Counted from the stretch's first letter, positions 7,889-14,214 are shown. The stretch is DNA of 14,214 nt from JBFHFS01 sp041583495 (GCA_041583495.1 JBFHFS010000088.1:1-14214), one strand, 5' to 3'. Notes: a model not told the origin generated them from the sequence alone. Made by a program: numbers and translations.

Positions 7889-8602
7889 ATGGAAGAAAAA
7901 AAAATAATCGAACGCTACGGCAACCTGGTGAAACAGGAAACACTCCGCACCATGAACGATAAGATATGGCCCAACACCTTTGTCTTAGAGGCTCCCGAAC
8001 CCTTTCCCGGCTATTTCGACTACTATTCTGATCACCCGGTTGAGACCAAGCCCCTGTACATATACCTGGTTTTAAAGAGATTATACACTCTTGAGGAAAT
8101 TACACGTGCCACACAGAATATTCTCAAATATTTTCCGGCAAAATTTAATGCCACTCCCGGGGTGGTGCATCTCTACAACCGGGTTTTTGATGTCATCCGG
8201 GTTCGTCATTTGGATGAATTTTCACAAATTTCCGATCTTCAGGCAGGCTATATGGACGAAGGAATTGAGCTTAAACGTAAGCCTACACGAAACGTTGCCG
8301 GGCCGGCCATTATCCGGATCAAAAAGTTTTTCATTCTGGAAGAGCCGGTTCCGGACATCTTCTTCGACTTGACTGAAAAAGATCACGGCTATTTCCTGAT
8401 TCCCAACAAGCTGACATGGAAATATTTTGAGGATATCACCCGTAGAGTTAAATTCAATTGGGACAAACCATTTTTTGATTCAGCCATCGGACACTTCCAT
8501 GTAAAATTTGGTATTCAGGACATGGTACGGATATACAATCCCCAGATGAATACGGAATATTTACTCGAAGCCCGCAAAAAATATCTCGACCAACTGAAAT
8601 AA
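7889..8602 (+). CDS. Hypothetical soluble protein, 237 aa
   Basis: I do not recognise this family. The frame is complete, ATG 7889 to TAA 8602, with no signal peptide or membrane span, so a cytoplasmic product is likely. It is rich in aromatic residues and in Lys, Arg and Glu. Notable stretches are FPGYFDYYSDHPVETKPLYIY (40-60), a helical segment LEEITRATQNILKYF (68-82), HLYNRVFDVIRVRHL around 94-108, AGPAIIRIKKFFILEEP at 137-153 and AIGHFHVKFGIQDMVRIYNP near 199-218. No classical catalytic motif, P-loop, HTH or Cys-based metal site is visible. Codon use and protein-like composition throughout support a real gene. Its stop lies 3 bp from the stop of the convergent glycosylase gene. Fold-level search would be the best clue to function. 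Confidence 0.8.
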   Translation: MEEKKIIERYGNLVKQETLRTMNDKIWPNTFVLEAPEPFPGYFDYYSDHPVETKPLYIYLVLKRLYTLEEITRATQNILKYFPAKFNATPGVVHLYNRVFDVIRVRHLDEFSQISDLQAGYMDEGIELKRKPTRNVAGPAIIRIKKFFILEEPVPDIFFDLTEKDHGYFLIPNKLTWKYFEDITRRVKFNWDKPFFDSAIGHFHVKFGIQDMVRIYNPQMNTEYLLEARKKYLDQLK

Positions 8603-8605
8603 GGT

Positions 8606-9343
8606 TTATTGAGGGTATCCCGTCCAGTCGATGAGCTCACGGGTTTCGAAGAACACATTTTTTTCACCAAAGAGGAAATCGTTTGGCCGGTCTTGACAAA
8701 TCATGGGATGGGTGGTAATCAGACAATTTTTGGGCCGAACCGAACCCACGGCCTCCCGGGCATGATTGCCCCACAAAAACCAAATGGCATGCGGACGCAC
8801 GCTGTTGATATACATCAGTAGCTTATTGGTGAAAGAGCGCCATAAGTCGGCATGACTTCCTGGTGCTCCTATTTTGCAGGAAAAGGAGGTGTTTAACAAC
8901 AACACCCCTTGTTTCTCCCAGTGCACAAACAACTCTCCGGGGGGCAAAAGATTAAAGGAGCCGGGAGATTTCATCTCCTTTTTTATCTCATTGAAAGTCT
9001 TAGTGTCACCGCAATGAGCAGCATACAATGCCCTCACAATATTTCTTAAACTGGTGTTGCGAAATGGATTCATCCAACTCGTTAAAGGACCCACCTCAAA
9101 CGCACGTCCCGTAGCCACTCCTTTTTGAGGATAGGGGTCCTGGCCCAAAATAACCACCTTTACCTGGGTCAAATCGGTTCTCAAAAAATGCAACACCCGA
9201 TCCAGATCGGGGGTTGTATTAGCAGCATCTGAAAGAATTACCGTTTCAATCTCATCCAACAGAGATCCGGACAGACTTTCGATAAAGGGCATCCAGGAAG
9301 AATGAATATCAGCAGGAAGCAATGGTGAATGGTCTTTTGTCAT
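8606..9343 (-). CDS. Uracil-DNA glycosylase, family-1-like with variant active-site loop
   Basis: Removes uracil from DNA as the first step of base excision repair. With ATG 9343 the protein is 245 aa, near the family length. VVILGQDPYPQKGVATGRAFEV (64-84 region) is the water-activating loop with Asp69. LLLNTSF (148-154) supplies the Asn of the uracil pocket. WFLWGNHAREA (188-198) is a structural motif, and THP with His212 opens the DNA-intercalation loop. Differences from typical Ung: GQDPYP instead of GQDPYH, and HPMICQDRPNDF instead of HPSPLSAxRGF. It may be a distinct subgroup rather than the organism's main Ung. The frame extends upstream to 9430, but a consensus -7 element TATATTTG lies inside that extension (9384-9377), so the later ATG is preferred. 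Confidence 0.85.
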   Translation of the reverse strand: MTKDHSPLLPADIHSSWMPFIESLSGSLLDEIETVILSDAANTTPDLDRVLHFLRTDLTQVKVVILGQDPYPQKGVATGRAFEVGPLTSWMNPFRNTSLRNIVRALYAAHCGDTKTFNEIKKEMKSPGSFNLLPPGELFVHWEKQGVLLLNTSFSCKIGAPGSHADLWRSFTNKLLMYINSVRPHAIWFLWGNHAREAVGSVRPKNCLITTHPMICQDRPNDFLFGEKNVFFETRELIDWTGYPQ

Positions 9344-9376
9344 TGGCTTGTATAATTTGAAATTGGGTGACCCAAC

Positions 9377-9384
9377 AAATATAA
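9377..9384 (-). promoter_or_regulatory. Consensus -7 element for the glycosylase gene
   Basis: TATATTTG on the minus strand matches TAnnTTTG perfectly, 33 bp upstream of ATG 9343, giving a leader of about 27 nt. No clear TTTG is seen at the -33 position. It supports the start at 9343 over the upstream ATG at 9430. Confidence 0.4.
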
Positions 9385-9444
9385 CCATTCTTGAAAAGAA
9401 GCCCTCCTTCCACTTTGCGAAAACTGGCATTCCTTTTTTTTAGT

Positions 9445-9452
9445 TAATTTTG
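9445..9452 (+). promoter_or_regulatory. Consensus -7 element for the 5'-nucleotidase operon
   Basis: TAATTTTG matches TAnnTTTG and ends 11 bp before ATG 9464, implying a very short leader of about 5 nt. A TTTG at 9414-9417 is 27 bp upstream, longer than usual, so the -33 is doubtful. It would serve both nucleotidase genes. Confidence 0.35.
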
Positions 9453-9463
9453 AAATAAAAACA

Positions 9464-10222
9464 ATGAATCGGCTATTATATATTGCATTCATCCTGATCT
9501 CATTTAATTTTTCCTGCCAATCCCCGGGCCCCGCTCCAAATGTCCAGTCATCGAGGTATTACCCTATCGACAGCACCATGGGCCAGGATCAGTTAATGGA
9601 CCTCTTTATTTCGCCATACAGGGATTCGATAAAAAAAATAATGTCCGAGGTAATCGGCTTCAACGCCGAACTACTCATCAAGCAAAAACCCGAAACCCCT
9701 CTCTCAAACTTCGTGTCGGATCTGTTATTGGAGGCAGGAATAAAAGAACTCAAAAACATGGGAAAGGAGCCCTTACCGACCCTTTCGGTTATCAACATTA
9801 ATGGGCTTCGTGCACAGTTACCCCAGGGAAAGGTGACCATCAGAAACATTTTCGAGCTGATGCCTTTCGAAAACCAAATGGTTTTACTCAAAATGAAAGG
9901 CAAATCTATTCGTGAACTCTTTCTTCACATGGCTCTCTCACATGGCGATGGATTGGGGGGTGCCCGGTTCCATTACTCCGATGGCAAGGTGGAATCAGCC
10001 TCTGTTAACAACATCCCCTTAAGCGATACTGCCCATTACTACGTAGTTACTTCCGATTACCTTGCTAATGGCGGAGATCGCTATAATGTATTCGCACAAG
10101 CCACTGAAAAATTTATTTCACCGCATAAGGTCAGAGAACTTATTATTGCACACATTCGTTTATTAACAAAAAACAATGGTGTTATTGACCCTTCAAAATC
10201 GAAACGAATCATTTTGAATTAA
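9464..10222 (+). CDS. 5'-nucleotidase C-terminal domain lipoprotein
   Basis: A 252-aa exported protein consisting only of the substrate-binding C-terminal half of UshA-type 5'-nucleotidases (5_nucleotid_C). Residues 1-17 are a signal sequence ending FNFS before Cys18, a plausible lipobox with a non-ideal -3 residue. Domain signatures are ETPLSNFVSDLLLEAG (about 77-92), SVININGLRAQLPQGKVTI with LMPFENQMVLLKMKGKS following (about 108-147), and YVVTSDYLANGGDRYNVF near 193-210. In UshA this domain binds the nucleotide base through stacking aromatics and closes over the metal site of the N-terminal domain. The metal-binding half is encoded by the next gene, 7 bp downstream, so the two products probably act together at the cell envelope. 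The protein is too short to hydrolyse nucleotides alone. Confidence 0.9.
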   Translation: MNRLLYIAFILISFNFSCQSPGPAPNVQSSRYYPIDSTMGQDQLMDLFISPYRDSIKKIMSEVIGFNAELLIKQKPETPLSNFVSDLLLEAGIKELKNMGKEPLPTLSVININGLRAQLPQGKVTIRNIFELMPFENQMVLLKMKGKSIRELFLHMALSHGDGLGGARFHYSDGKVESASVNNIPLSDTAHYYVVTSDYLANGGDRYNVFAQATEKFISPHKVRELIIAHIRLLTKNNGVIDPSKSKRIILN

Positions 10223-10229
10223 AGACCTG

Positions 10230-11126
10230 ATGACTGATCGCCGACAATTTATTAAGACCCTTTTCGCCGGGAGCATGGCCATTGCATTGCCGTCCTGCAT
10301 GCACGATGAGCCAACCCTCACCATTTTACATACCAACGATGTTCATAGCCATATCGATCCCTTCCCCCCCAACCATCCCCATTTCCCCAATCTGGGTGGT
10401 TTTGCCAGACGGATGAAACTCATCAACCAGCTAAGAGCTGAAAACCAAAACCTGCTCCTGCTCGATGCAGGAGACACTTTCCAGGGAACACCCTACTTCA
10501 ACATTTTTGGTGGAGAATTGGAGTTTAAGCTCATGTCGCGTATGAAATACGATGCGGTAACCCTGGGGAACCACGAATTCGACAACGGAATGATCCATCT
10601 GGCCCAACAACTGAAACATGCCGATTTTCCGATCGTCTGTACCAACTATCAATTTGAAAGCACTCCGCTCCAGAGCAAAACCATTCCCTGGCTCATCCTT
10701 GACCGGGGACCATTTAAAATAGGAATCGTGGGAATGGGAATTAACCCTTCGGGTTTAATCAATCCGGTTAATGCCGACGGGATGCTATGGGCCGACCCTT
10801 TAAAAAAGGGAGAAGAGACGGCTCTTATGCTGAAAAAAGAGCAAAAATGTAATCTGGTAATAGCGCTTTCTCATTTGGGGTTCGAAAGCCAGTTCCCCGA
10901 AAGTGCATCCGATATAAGGGTGGCGGCCAACTCGTCCAATATCGACCTGATCATTGGTGGACACTCACACACCTTTTTAGACACCCCCCGACTAGTCAAA
11001 AACCAACAAAACCGGGGAGTCCTGATCAATCAAATGGGATGGGGTGGGGTTCGCCTGGGAAGAATCGACCTCACCATGGGACGCAAATGCCTGTATTTTA
11101 GCAGTATAGCCTATTTGCTCAAATAG
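10230..11126 (+). CDS. Tat-exported metallophosphoesterase, 5'-nucleotidase N-terminal domain
   Basis: Dinuclear-metal phosphoesterase of the UshA/5'-nucleotidase family, 298 aa, ending where the C-terminal domain would start in the fused enzymes. The N-terminus TDRRQFIKT is a twin-arginine signal, and LPSC at 20-23 looks like a lipobox, suggesting a Tat-dependent lipoprotein. Metal and catalytic motifs are HTNDVHSH (Asp37, His39), DAGDTFQGT (Asp82), GNHEFDNG (Asn114, His115), ALSHLG (His215) and GGHSHTF (His245, His247). QMGWGGVRLGRIDL near 268-281 matches the end of the domain. It probably cleaves nucleotides or related phosphate or sulfate esters outside the cytoplasm. It is coupled to the preceding gene (7-bp gap). 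Gene order is reversed compared with the domain order of fused UshA. Confidence 0.93.
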   Translation: MTDRRQFIKTLFAGSMAIALPSCMHDEPTLTILHTNDVHSHIDPFPPNHPHFPNLGGFARRMKLINQLRAENQNLLLLDAGDTFQGTPYFNIFGGELEFKLMSRMKYDAVTLGNHEFDNGMIHLAQQLKHADFPIVCTNYQFESTPLQSKTIPWLILDRGPFKIGIVGMGINPSGLINPVNADGMLWADPLKKGEETALMLKKEQKCNLVIALSHLGFESQFPESASDIRVAANSSNIDLIIGGHSHTFLDTPRLVKNQQNRGVLINQMGWGGVRLGRIDLTMGRKCLYFSSIAYLLK

Positions 11127-11133
11127 AGGTTAC

Positions 11134-11147
11134 ACGCTAAAAAGCGT
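11134..11147 (+). other. Short hairpin after the nucleotidase operon
   Basis: ACGCT, AAAA loop, AGCGT: a perfect 5-bp stem 8 bp after the stop codon. It is not followed by a T run. It could protect the 3' end or help termination. Confidence 0.22.
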
Positions 11148-11181
11148 TCCACAAACTGACAACAAACTCATACAAATACAG

Positions 11182-11212
11182 AGCCAACAAAAGAGATTCT
11201 CTTTCATTGGCT
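11182..11212. terminator. Long hairpin between convergent genes
   Basis: AGCCAA (11182-11187) pairs with TTGGCT (11207-11212), and inside it AAAGAG pairs with CTCTTT around ATT. The stem is about 12 bp with a small asymmetric internal loop. It lies between the stops of the nucleotidase operon and the convergent Lrp-type gene and could end transcription from both sides. Neither flank has a strong T run. Confidence 0.4.
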
Positions 11213-11241
11213 GAAAAAACGATGACAAACCGCACAAATCC

Positions 11242-11706
11242 CTAATCCACCGGAAGCTGCCGTTTGAATGTTTCGTCTAATGAGATGATCGTCTCGGTCG
11301 ATGAAATCCCCGAAATGGATTGCAACTTATCGTGAAGAATACGCTTTAAATGCTCATTACTCTGTGCATAAATTTTTATGAATATCGCATATTCACCCGT
11401 CGTGTAGTGACACTCTACAATTTGAGGAATCTCTTTTAACATGGACACGACCTTGTCGAACAAACTGGCTTTTTTAAGGAATATTCCCATATAGGCACAG
11501 GTATGATAGCCTATTTTGCTGGGATTCACAATAAATTCGGAACCCTTAATAACACCAATGTTCATGAGGCGCTGTATACGCTGATGAATGGCTGCCCCTG
11601 ACACCTTGCATTCTCTGGCAACTTCAAGAAAGGGAATCCGGGCATTCTTAGTAATCAGCGACAAAATTTTTTTATCAAGACTATCAATCTGTAAATTGCT
11701 TTCCAT
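11242..11706 (-). CDS. Lrp/AsnC-family transcriptional regulator
   Basis: A 154-aa DNA-binding regulator of the feast/famine family. The N-terminal winged HTH is LDSLDKKILSLI-like: SLDKKILSLITKNARIPFLE (9-28), then the recognition region VSGAAIHQRIQRLMNIGVIKG (35-55 area). The C-terminal RAM/effector domain covers about 65-145, with YMGIFLKKA, VECHYTTGEYAIFIKIYA (the GEYDY-like stretch that lines the amino-acid pocket) and the end ISLDETFKRQLPVD. Such proteins form octamers or hexadecamers and respond to an amino acid; which one cannot be told here. ATG 11706 gives the normal length. It is last in a same-strand series after mnmA and the AlaX-like gene but is separated by 261 bp, so it probably has its own promoter. 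Autoregulation is common in the family. Confidence 0.93.
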   Translation of the reverse strand: MESNLQIDSLDKKILSLITKNARIPFLEVARECKVSGAAIHQRIQRLMNIGVIKGSEFIVNPSKIGYHTCAYMGIFLKKASLFDKVVSMLKEIPQIVECHYTTGEYAIFIKIYAQSNEHLKRILHDKLQSISGISSTETIISLDETFKRQLPVD

Positions 11707-11727
11707 AATAATAATGACAAATGTTAG

Positions 11728-11744
11728 GAATTATAACAATATTC
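11728..11744 (-). promoter_or_regulatory. Degenerate palindrome upstream of the Lrp-type gene
   Basis: GAAT-N9-ATTC (GAATATTGTTATAATTC on the minus strand) lies 22 bp before the start codon. Lrp/AsnC proteins bind degenerate AT-rich palindromes of about this size and often repress themselves. The surrounding 261-bp gap (11707-11967) is AT-rich, and I see no gene or clear promoter in it. Confidence 0.2.
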
Positions 11745-11967
11745 GTACTTTTATTAATGATTTTCTTCGAAATTAGGGTTAGTTTCTCAAAATTCCAACA
11801 ATTAATTAAACAAAATTTAAACTTTTGATTTAGATGATCGCCTCGATACTATCAATTTGCAGGAAAAACAGGACTTATAAAAAAGAATAATCAACTATAC
11901 AGGTAAAATAGTCACAAATAGAGCCCTGCAAACCAAAAAGAATCACGACCTAAAACCAAAAAATTAA

Positions 11968-12405
11968 TCAGTTCTTTTTCAGCTTAAACCTTATACGCAA
12001 CACACCCTCCTCAAAAGAGGTGGATCCCAGAACAAAGGTCCCCACGTCGGAAGTGTTTTGCACATGGTCGCCAATACAAGGACAGGCATCGTAATCGCCT
12101 ATGGTGACAATCCTTATCTTCTCATCCGCCCCCTGGGGCAAACGGCTAAGATTATACAATTCGGCTGCTTCCTCTTTTTCCAACCAGTGCTCTTCCACAG
12201 GAAGGTTGAGCGATAAGTGTCGGTTAACCGCCTGATCCAGGGAACCTTCTTCTTCAGGGGTGAGAGCCCGCTGAAAATGATAATCGCACTTGGATTTTTT
12301 ACGCTCCAGATGACTTGAAAAAGAGCGCTCACAACCAAACAACCTTACCATGGTTTGGTTTAGGACATGCTCTGCTGTATGCATGTGGGGATCATATCTC
12401 TTCAT
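11968..12405 (-). CDS. Stand-alone AlaX-like tRNA-editing domain (tRNA_SAD)
   Basis: A 145-aa free-standing relative of the alanyl-tRNA synthetase editing domain. AlaX proteins remove serine or glycine wrongly attached to tRNA(Ala), a back-up to editing by AlaRS itself. The zinc-binding pattern is complete: HTAEH (His9, His13) at the N-terminus and CIGDH (Cys110, His114) in DYDACPCIGDHVQNTSDVG. The end GTFVLGSTSFEEGVLRIRFKL matches the last strands of the SAD fold. The length matches the short AlaX type, without AlaRS catalytic or tRNA-recognition domains. The usual GTH of the second motif is GDH here, with Asp in place of Thr. It is downstream of mnmA on the same strand (135-bp gap), so both tRNA-quality genes may be co-expressed. 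The exact substrate is inferred from the family only. Confidence 0.85.
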   Translation of the reverse strand: MKRYDPHMHTAEHVLNQTMVRLFGCERSFSSHLERKKSKCDYHFQRALTPEEEGSLDQAVNRHLSLNLPVEEHWLEKEEAAELYNLSRLPQGADEKIRIVTIGDYDACPCIGDHVQNTSDVGTFVLGSTSFEEGVLRIRFKLKKN

Positions 12406-12540
12406 AGGTAAATATTAGTTTTAAGCAACCAATTTACAGCTACCCGGTACCCTCCTCAACTAACTCCCACTCGAATCGCATATGGGAATCCAGGAGTTGG
12501 CTTTACCCTTCAATAAGGGGGTCATTTATTATCCTGAGTC

Positions 12541-13746
12541 TCAATCAATCACTCCCGATCCGGTAAGTTCCTCCTCCTGGTACCAGGCTGCGAACTGGCC
12601 GGAGGTAATACCCCGCTGGGGCTGATCAAAAACGATAAACAACCCATTATCCCGCTGATGAAGGGTAGCCTTTTGCAAGGGCTGCCGATAACGGATCCGG
12701 ACATCTAAACGAATGGAATCTCCAATTTTCAGAGTCAAATCGGGACGCACCCAATGAACTTCGTTGTTGTTAATCTTCAATACATTACGATACAATCCGG
12801 GATGCTGCTTTCCCATCCCGACATAAACCTGGTTTTGATGAACATCCACCCCAATCACAAACAAGGGTTCCTGAAAACCACCAATATCCAATCCTTTACG
12901 TTGACCTATTGTATAAAAGTGAGCTCCATTATGGACACCGATCTTCTTTGAGGGATGAGCCTGAAAATTGTAGGGAAGAGCCAGTTGGTCCAATATATCA
13001 TCCTCGGGCTGGGTAACTCCCTTTTCCCAGTCCCTGTTAAATGCAGCACATTGAGGATCGACCAGCAAAACATTTCCCTTTTTAGCCGCCAATTTTTGCT
13101 GAAGGAACACGGGTAAATCTACCTTCCCTACGAAACAGATTCCTTGTGAGTCCTTTTTAAATGCGGTAATCAACTTAAGCTCAGCAGCGATCTCCCTAAC
13201 CTGTGGTTTAAGTAAGTCCCCAATGGGGAAAAGTGCCCTGGCTAATTGTTGTTGGGACAGCTGGCATAGGAAATAACTCTGGTCCTTATTCGGGTCGGAG
13301 CCAGCCAACAAACGATACTTTTCACCCTCGGGCGTTTGGATAGTTTCTTTGCGACAATAGTGCCCTGTGGCCACGTAGTCCGCACCCAGCTCATAGGCCT
13401 TTTCCATAAACACATCGAACTTTATCTCCCTATTACAAAGCACATCGGGATTAGGGGTCCGGCCTTTTTCGTACTCCGCAAACATATAGTCCACTACCCG
13501 GGCGCGATACGCATCGCTCAAATCCACAAAATGAAAAGGGATATTGAGCTTACGGGCCACGGCTTCTGCATCAAATTTATCATCCAGCCAGGGACAGTCG
13601 GCTTTAAGCACTCCGGTTGTGTCGTGCCAGTTCTTCATGAAAAGGCCCACTACTTCATACCCTTGATCCAGGAGGACCCGCGCAGCGACACTTGAGTCCA
13701 CTCCCCCCGAAAGGCCTACCACCACACGTTTTTTTCTTTCTGCCAT
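12541..13746 (-). CDS. mnmA: tRNA-specific 2-thiouridylase MnmA
   Basis: Forms 2-thiouridine at position 34 of tRNAs for Lys, Glu and Gln, using ATP and sulfur passed along a relay. ATG 13746 gives 401 aa beginning MAERKKRVVVGLSGGVDSSVAA with the PP-loop SGGVDSS at 13-19. The catalytic cysteines are Cys104 in NPDVLCNREIKF and Cys204 in SQGICFVG. Other signatures are GHYCR (129-132), KDQSYFL (154-160), GAHFYTIGQRKGL and the C-terminal beta-barrel ending QRGITSGQFAAWY. It is longer than the roughly 370-aa E. coli enzyme because of extra residues between the second cysteine region and HNGAHFY, which I believe is common in Bacteroidota. The frame extends to an ATG at 13782, but a -7 element lies at 13787-13780, overlapping that codon, so the later start is chosen. 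Confidence 0.96.
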   Translation of the reverse strand: MAERKKRVVVGLSGGVDSSVAARVLLDQGYEVVGLFMKNWHDTTGVLKADCPWLDDKFDAEAVARKLNIPFHFVDLSDAYRARVVDYMFAEYEKGRTPNPDVLCNREIKFDVFMEKAYELGADYVATGHYCRKETIQTPEGEKYRLLAGSDPNKDQSYFLCQLSQQQLARALFPIGDLLKPQVREIAAELKLITAFKKDSQGICFVGKVDLPVFLQQKLAAKKGNVLLVDPQCAAFNRDWEKGVTQPEDDILDQLALPYNFQAHPSKKIGVHNGAHFYTIGQRKGLDIGGFQEPLFVIGVDVHQNQVYVGMGKQHPGLYRNVLKINNNEVHWVRPDLTLKIGDSIRLDVRIRYRQPLQKATLHQRDNGLFIVFDQPQRGITSGQFAAWYQEEELTGSGVID

Positions 13747-13779
13747 TATAACAATCCCTTGGTTTAAATTTTTAACCCA

Positions 13780-13787
13780 CAAAGGTA
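13780..13787 (-). promoter_or_regulatory. Consensus -7 element of mnmA
   Basis: TACCTTTG on the minus strand fits TAnnTTTG exactly, 33 bp upstream of ATG 13746; transcription would begin near 13773. The -33 position is T-rich (TTTT rather than TTTG). It supports the shorter MnmA start. Confidence 0.45.
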
Positions 13788-13836
13788 AGGAATTAAGTGA
13801 AAAGGAGAAAAAAAGAAGAGCCCCTGTCGGGAAGCT

Positions 13837-13902
13837 GAAAGGAAAGGGGAAAAGGGGGAAAAAAGGGAAAAAAGTGGAAAAGGGGAAAAGGGAAAAAAAA
13901 GG
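13837..13902 (+). repeat. 66-bp homopurine tract (A/G runs)
   Basis: The plus strand is A or G only, apart from one T at 13875, with alternating A runs and G runs of 3-5. A shorter purine run is at 13799-13820. G runs at 13846-13849, 13854-13858, 13865-13867, 13882-13885 and 13890-13892 could allow a G-quadruplex, and homopurine DNA can form a triplex. It lies just upstream of the mnmA promoter. No coding potential is seen. Confidence 0.75.
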
Positions 13903-13915
13903 TCAACCAGGAACA

Positions 13916-13953
13916 AAAAAGCTCCGGCTCAAATAAATGAATCGGAGCTTTTT
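13916..13953. terminator. Strong bidirectional rho-independent terminator
   Basis: AAAAAGCTCCG (13916-13926) and CGGAGCTTTTT (13943-13953) form a perfect 11-bp stem around a 16-nt loop, with five T's on the plus strand and six on the minus strand. No plus-strand gene precedes it, so it most likely ends minus-strand transcription entering from the right, or insulates mnmA. Confidence 0.8.
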
Positions 13954-13959
13954 ACTAAA

Positions 13960-13988
13960 GGTCGGCGGCGACCGGATTTTATCCCGGT
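13960..13988 (+). other. Two overlapping, mutually exclusive short hairpins
   Basis: GGTCG-GCGG-CGACC (13960-13973) and ACCGG-ATTTTATC-CCGGT (13971-13988) share the bases ACC, so only one can form at a time. They sit directly after the strong terminator. With 5-bp stems, this could be chance. Confidence 0.25.
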
Positions 13989-14040
13989 TTCCCCCAGCTC
14001 CCGCTTTTACGCAGTATCATTTCAAGGGAAAGTGGAAAGG

Positions 14041-14091
14041 GAATCAAGGTTAAAGGAGACAAGGCTAAAGGTTAAAGGAATCAAGGTTAAA
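14041..14091 (+). repeat. GAATCAAGGTTAAA direct repeats in a purine-rich spacer
   Basis: GAATCAAGGTTAAA occurs exactly at 14041-14054 and 14078-14091, 37 bp apart, with related AAGGCTAAAGGTTAAAGG between them. This is degenerate short-period repetition in the gene-free stretch 13783-14214. Confidence 0.6.
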
Positions 14092-14163
14092 CCGGTGATG
14101 GATTAAGGGAGTTGAAAGCAAACATGAAAGGTGTATCCGGGGTCCCTGAAGGGGGCCAAGGTG

Positions 14164-14211
14164 AATAACCCCCGGCGCGAAATGCCTGGCATGAAAGCTG
14201 CCGGGGGTATT
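14164..14211. repeat. Nested hairpin with 12-bp GC-rich stem at the window edge
   Basis: AATAACCCCCGGC (14164-14176) pairs with GCCGGGGGTATT (14200-14211), 12 bp with one bulged A. The 23-nt loop contains a second inverted repeat, ATGCC-T-GGCAT. It is followed by TAAA at the end of the window. It may be a terminator, a REP-like element, or part of a structured RNA extending to the right. Confidence 0.55.
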
Positions 14212-14214
14212 AAA

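Noticed and set aside
8091..8372. Alternative-frame ORF inside the 237-aa gene
   Set aside because: It is an out-of-frame shadow; the longer frame has the more protein-like composition.
9344..9430. 29-residue N-terminal extension of the uracil-DNA glycosylase
   Set aside because: It contains a perfect TATATTTG -7 element and does not resemble a Ung N-terminus; the downstream ATG 9343 is preferred.
13937..14053. 38-codon plus-strand ORF starting in the terminator loop (MNRSFLLK...)
   Set aside because: It begins inside a hairpin loop, runs through repeats and has no promoter.

Overview
The window looks like chromosomal DNA of a Bacteroidota bacterium, probably close to the Marinilabiliales/Prolixibacteraceae. 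That placement is inferred from a SusC/RagA TonB-dependent transporter, a giant hybrid two-component regulator (HTCS), promoters matching the Bacteroidota TTTG / TAnnTTTG pattern, and starts without Shine-Dalgarno sequences. No mobile element, CRISPR array, tRNA or rRNA is visible.

Left part (1-6930): the upstream edge of what looks like a glycan-utilisation locus (PUL), all on the minus strand. An HTCS (2551-6630) carries a 14-blade periplasmic sensor, histidine kinase, receiver and AraC-type DNA-binding domain. It is followed by a regulatory gap and a SusC-type transporter whose C-terminus runs off base 1. The gap holds two things not covered by gene models: four direct repeats at 22-23 bp spacing ending on a promoter-like element (a likely HTCS operator), and a 41-codon ORF for a single-span membrane peptide just upstream of susC. 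The SusD partner and enzymes would lie to the left, outside the window, so the substrate cannot be deduced. The HTCS lacks an in-frame ATG before its signal sequence; one extra A in an A5 run would supply a good one.

Middle part (6930-11130): housekeeping and accessory genes. These are yaaA (peroxide stress), a soluble 237-aa protein I do not recognise, a family-1-like uracil-DNA glycosylase with a PYP instead of PYH active-site loop (convergent, 3 bp from the unknown gene), and two genes that together make one 5'-nucleotidase. The C-terminal domain lipoprotein comes first, then the Tat-type metallophosphoesterase domain.

Right part (11240-14214): three minus-strand genes read as mnmA (tRNA 2-thiouridylase), then a stand-alone AlaX-like tRNA-editing domain, then an Lrp/AsnC regulator. 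The last 430 bp hold no convincing gene. They contain the mnmA promoter, a 66-bp homopurine tract, a strong bidirectional terminator, short repeats and a nested hairpin at the very edge.

Most genes are familiar families. The least explained items are the peptide and repeats ahead of susC, the HTCS start, the divergent glycosylase and the unknown 237-aa protein.
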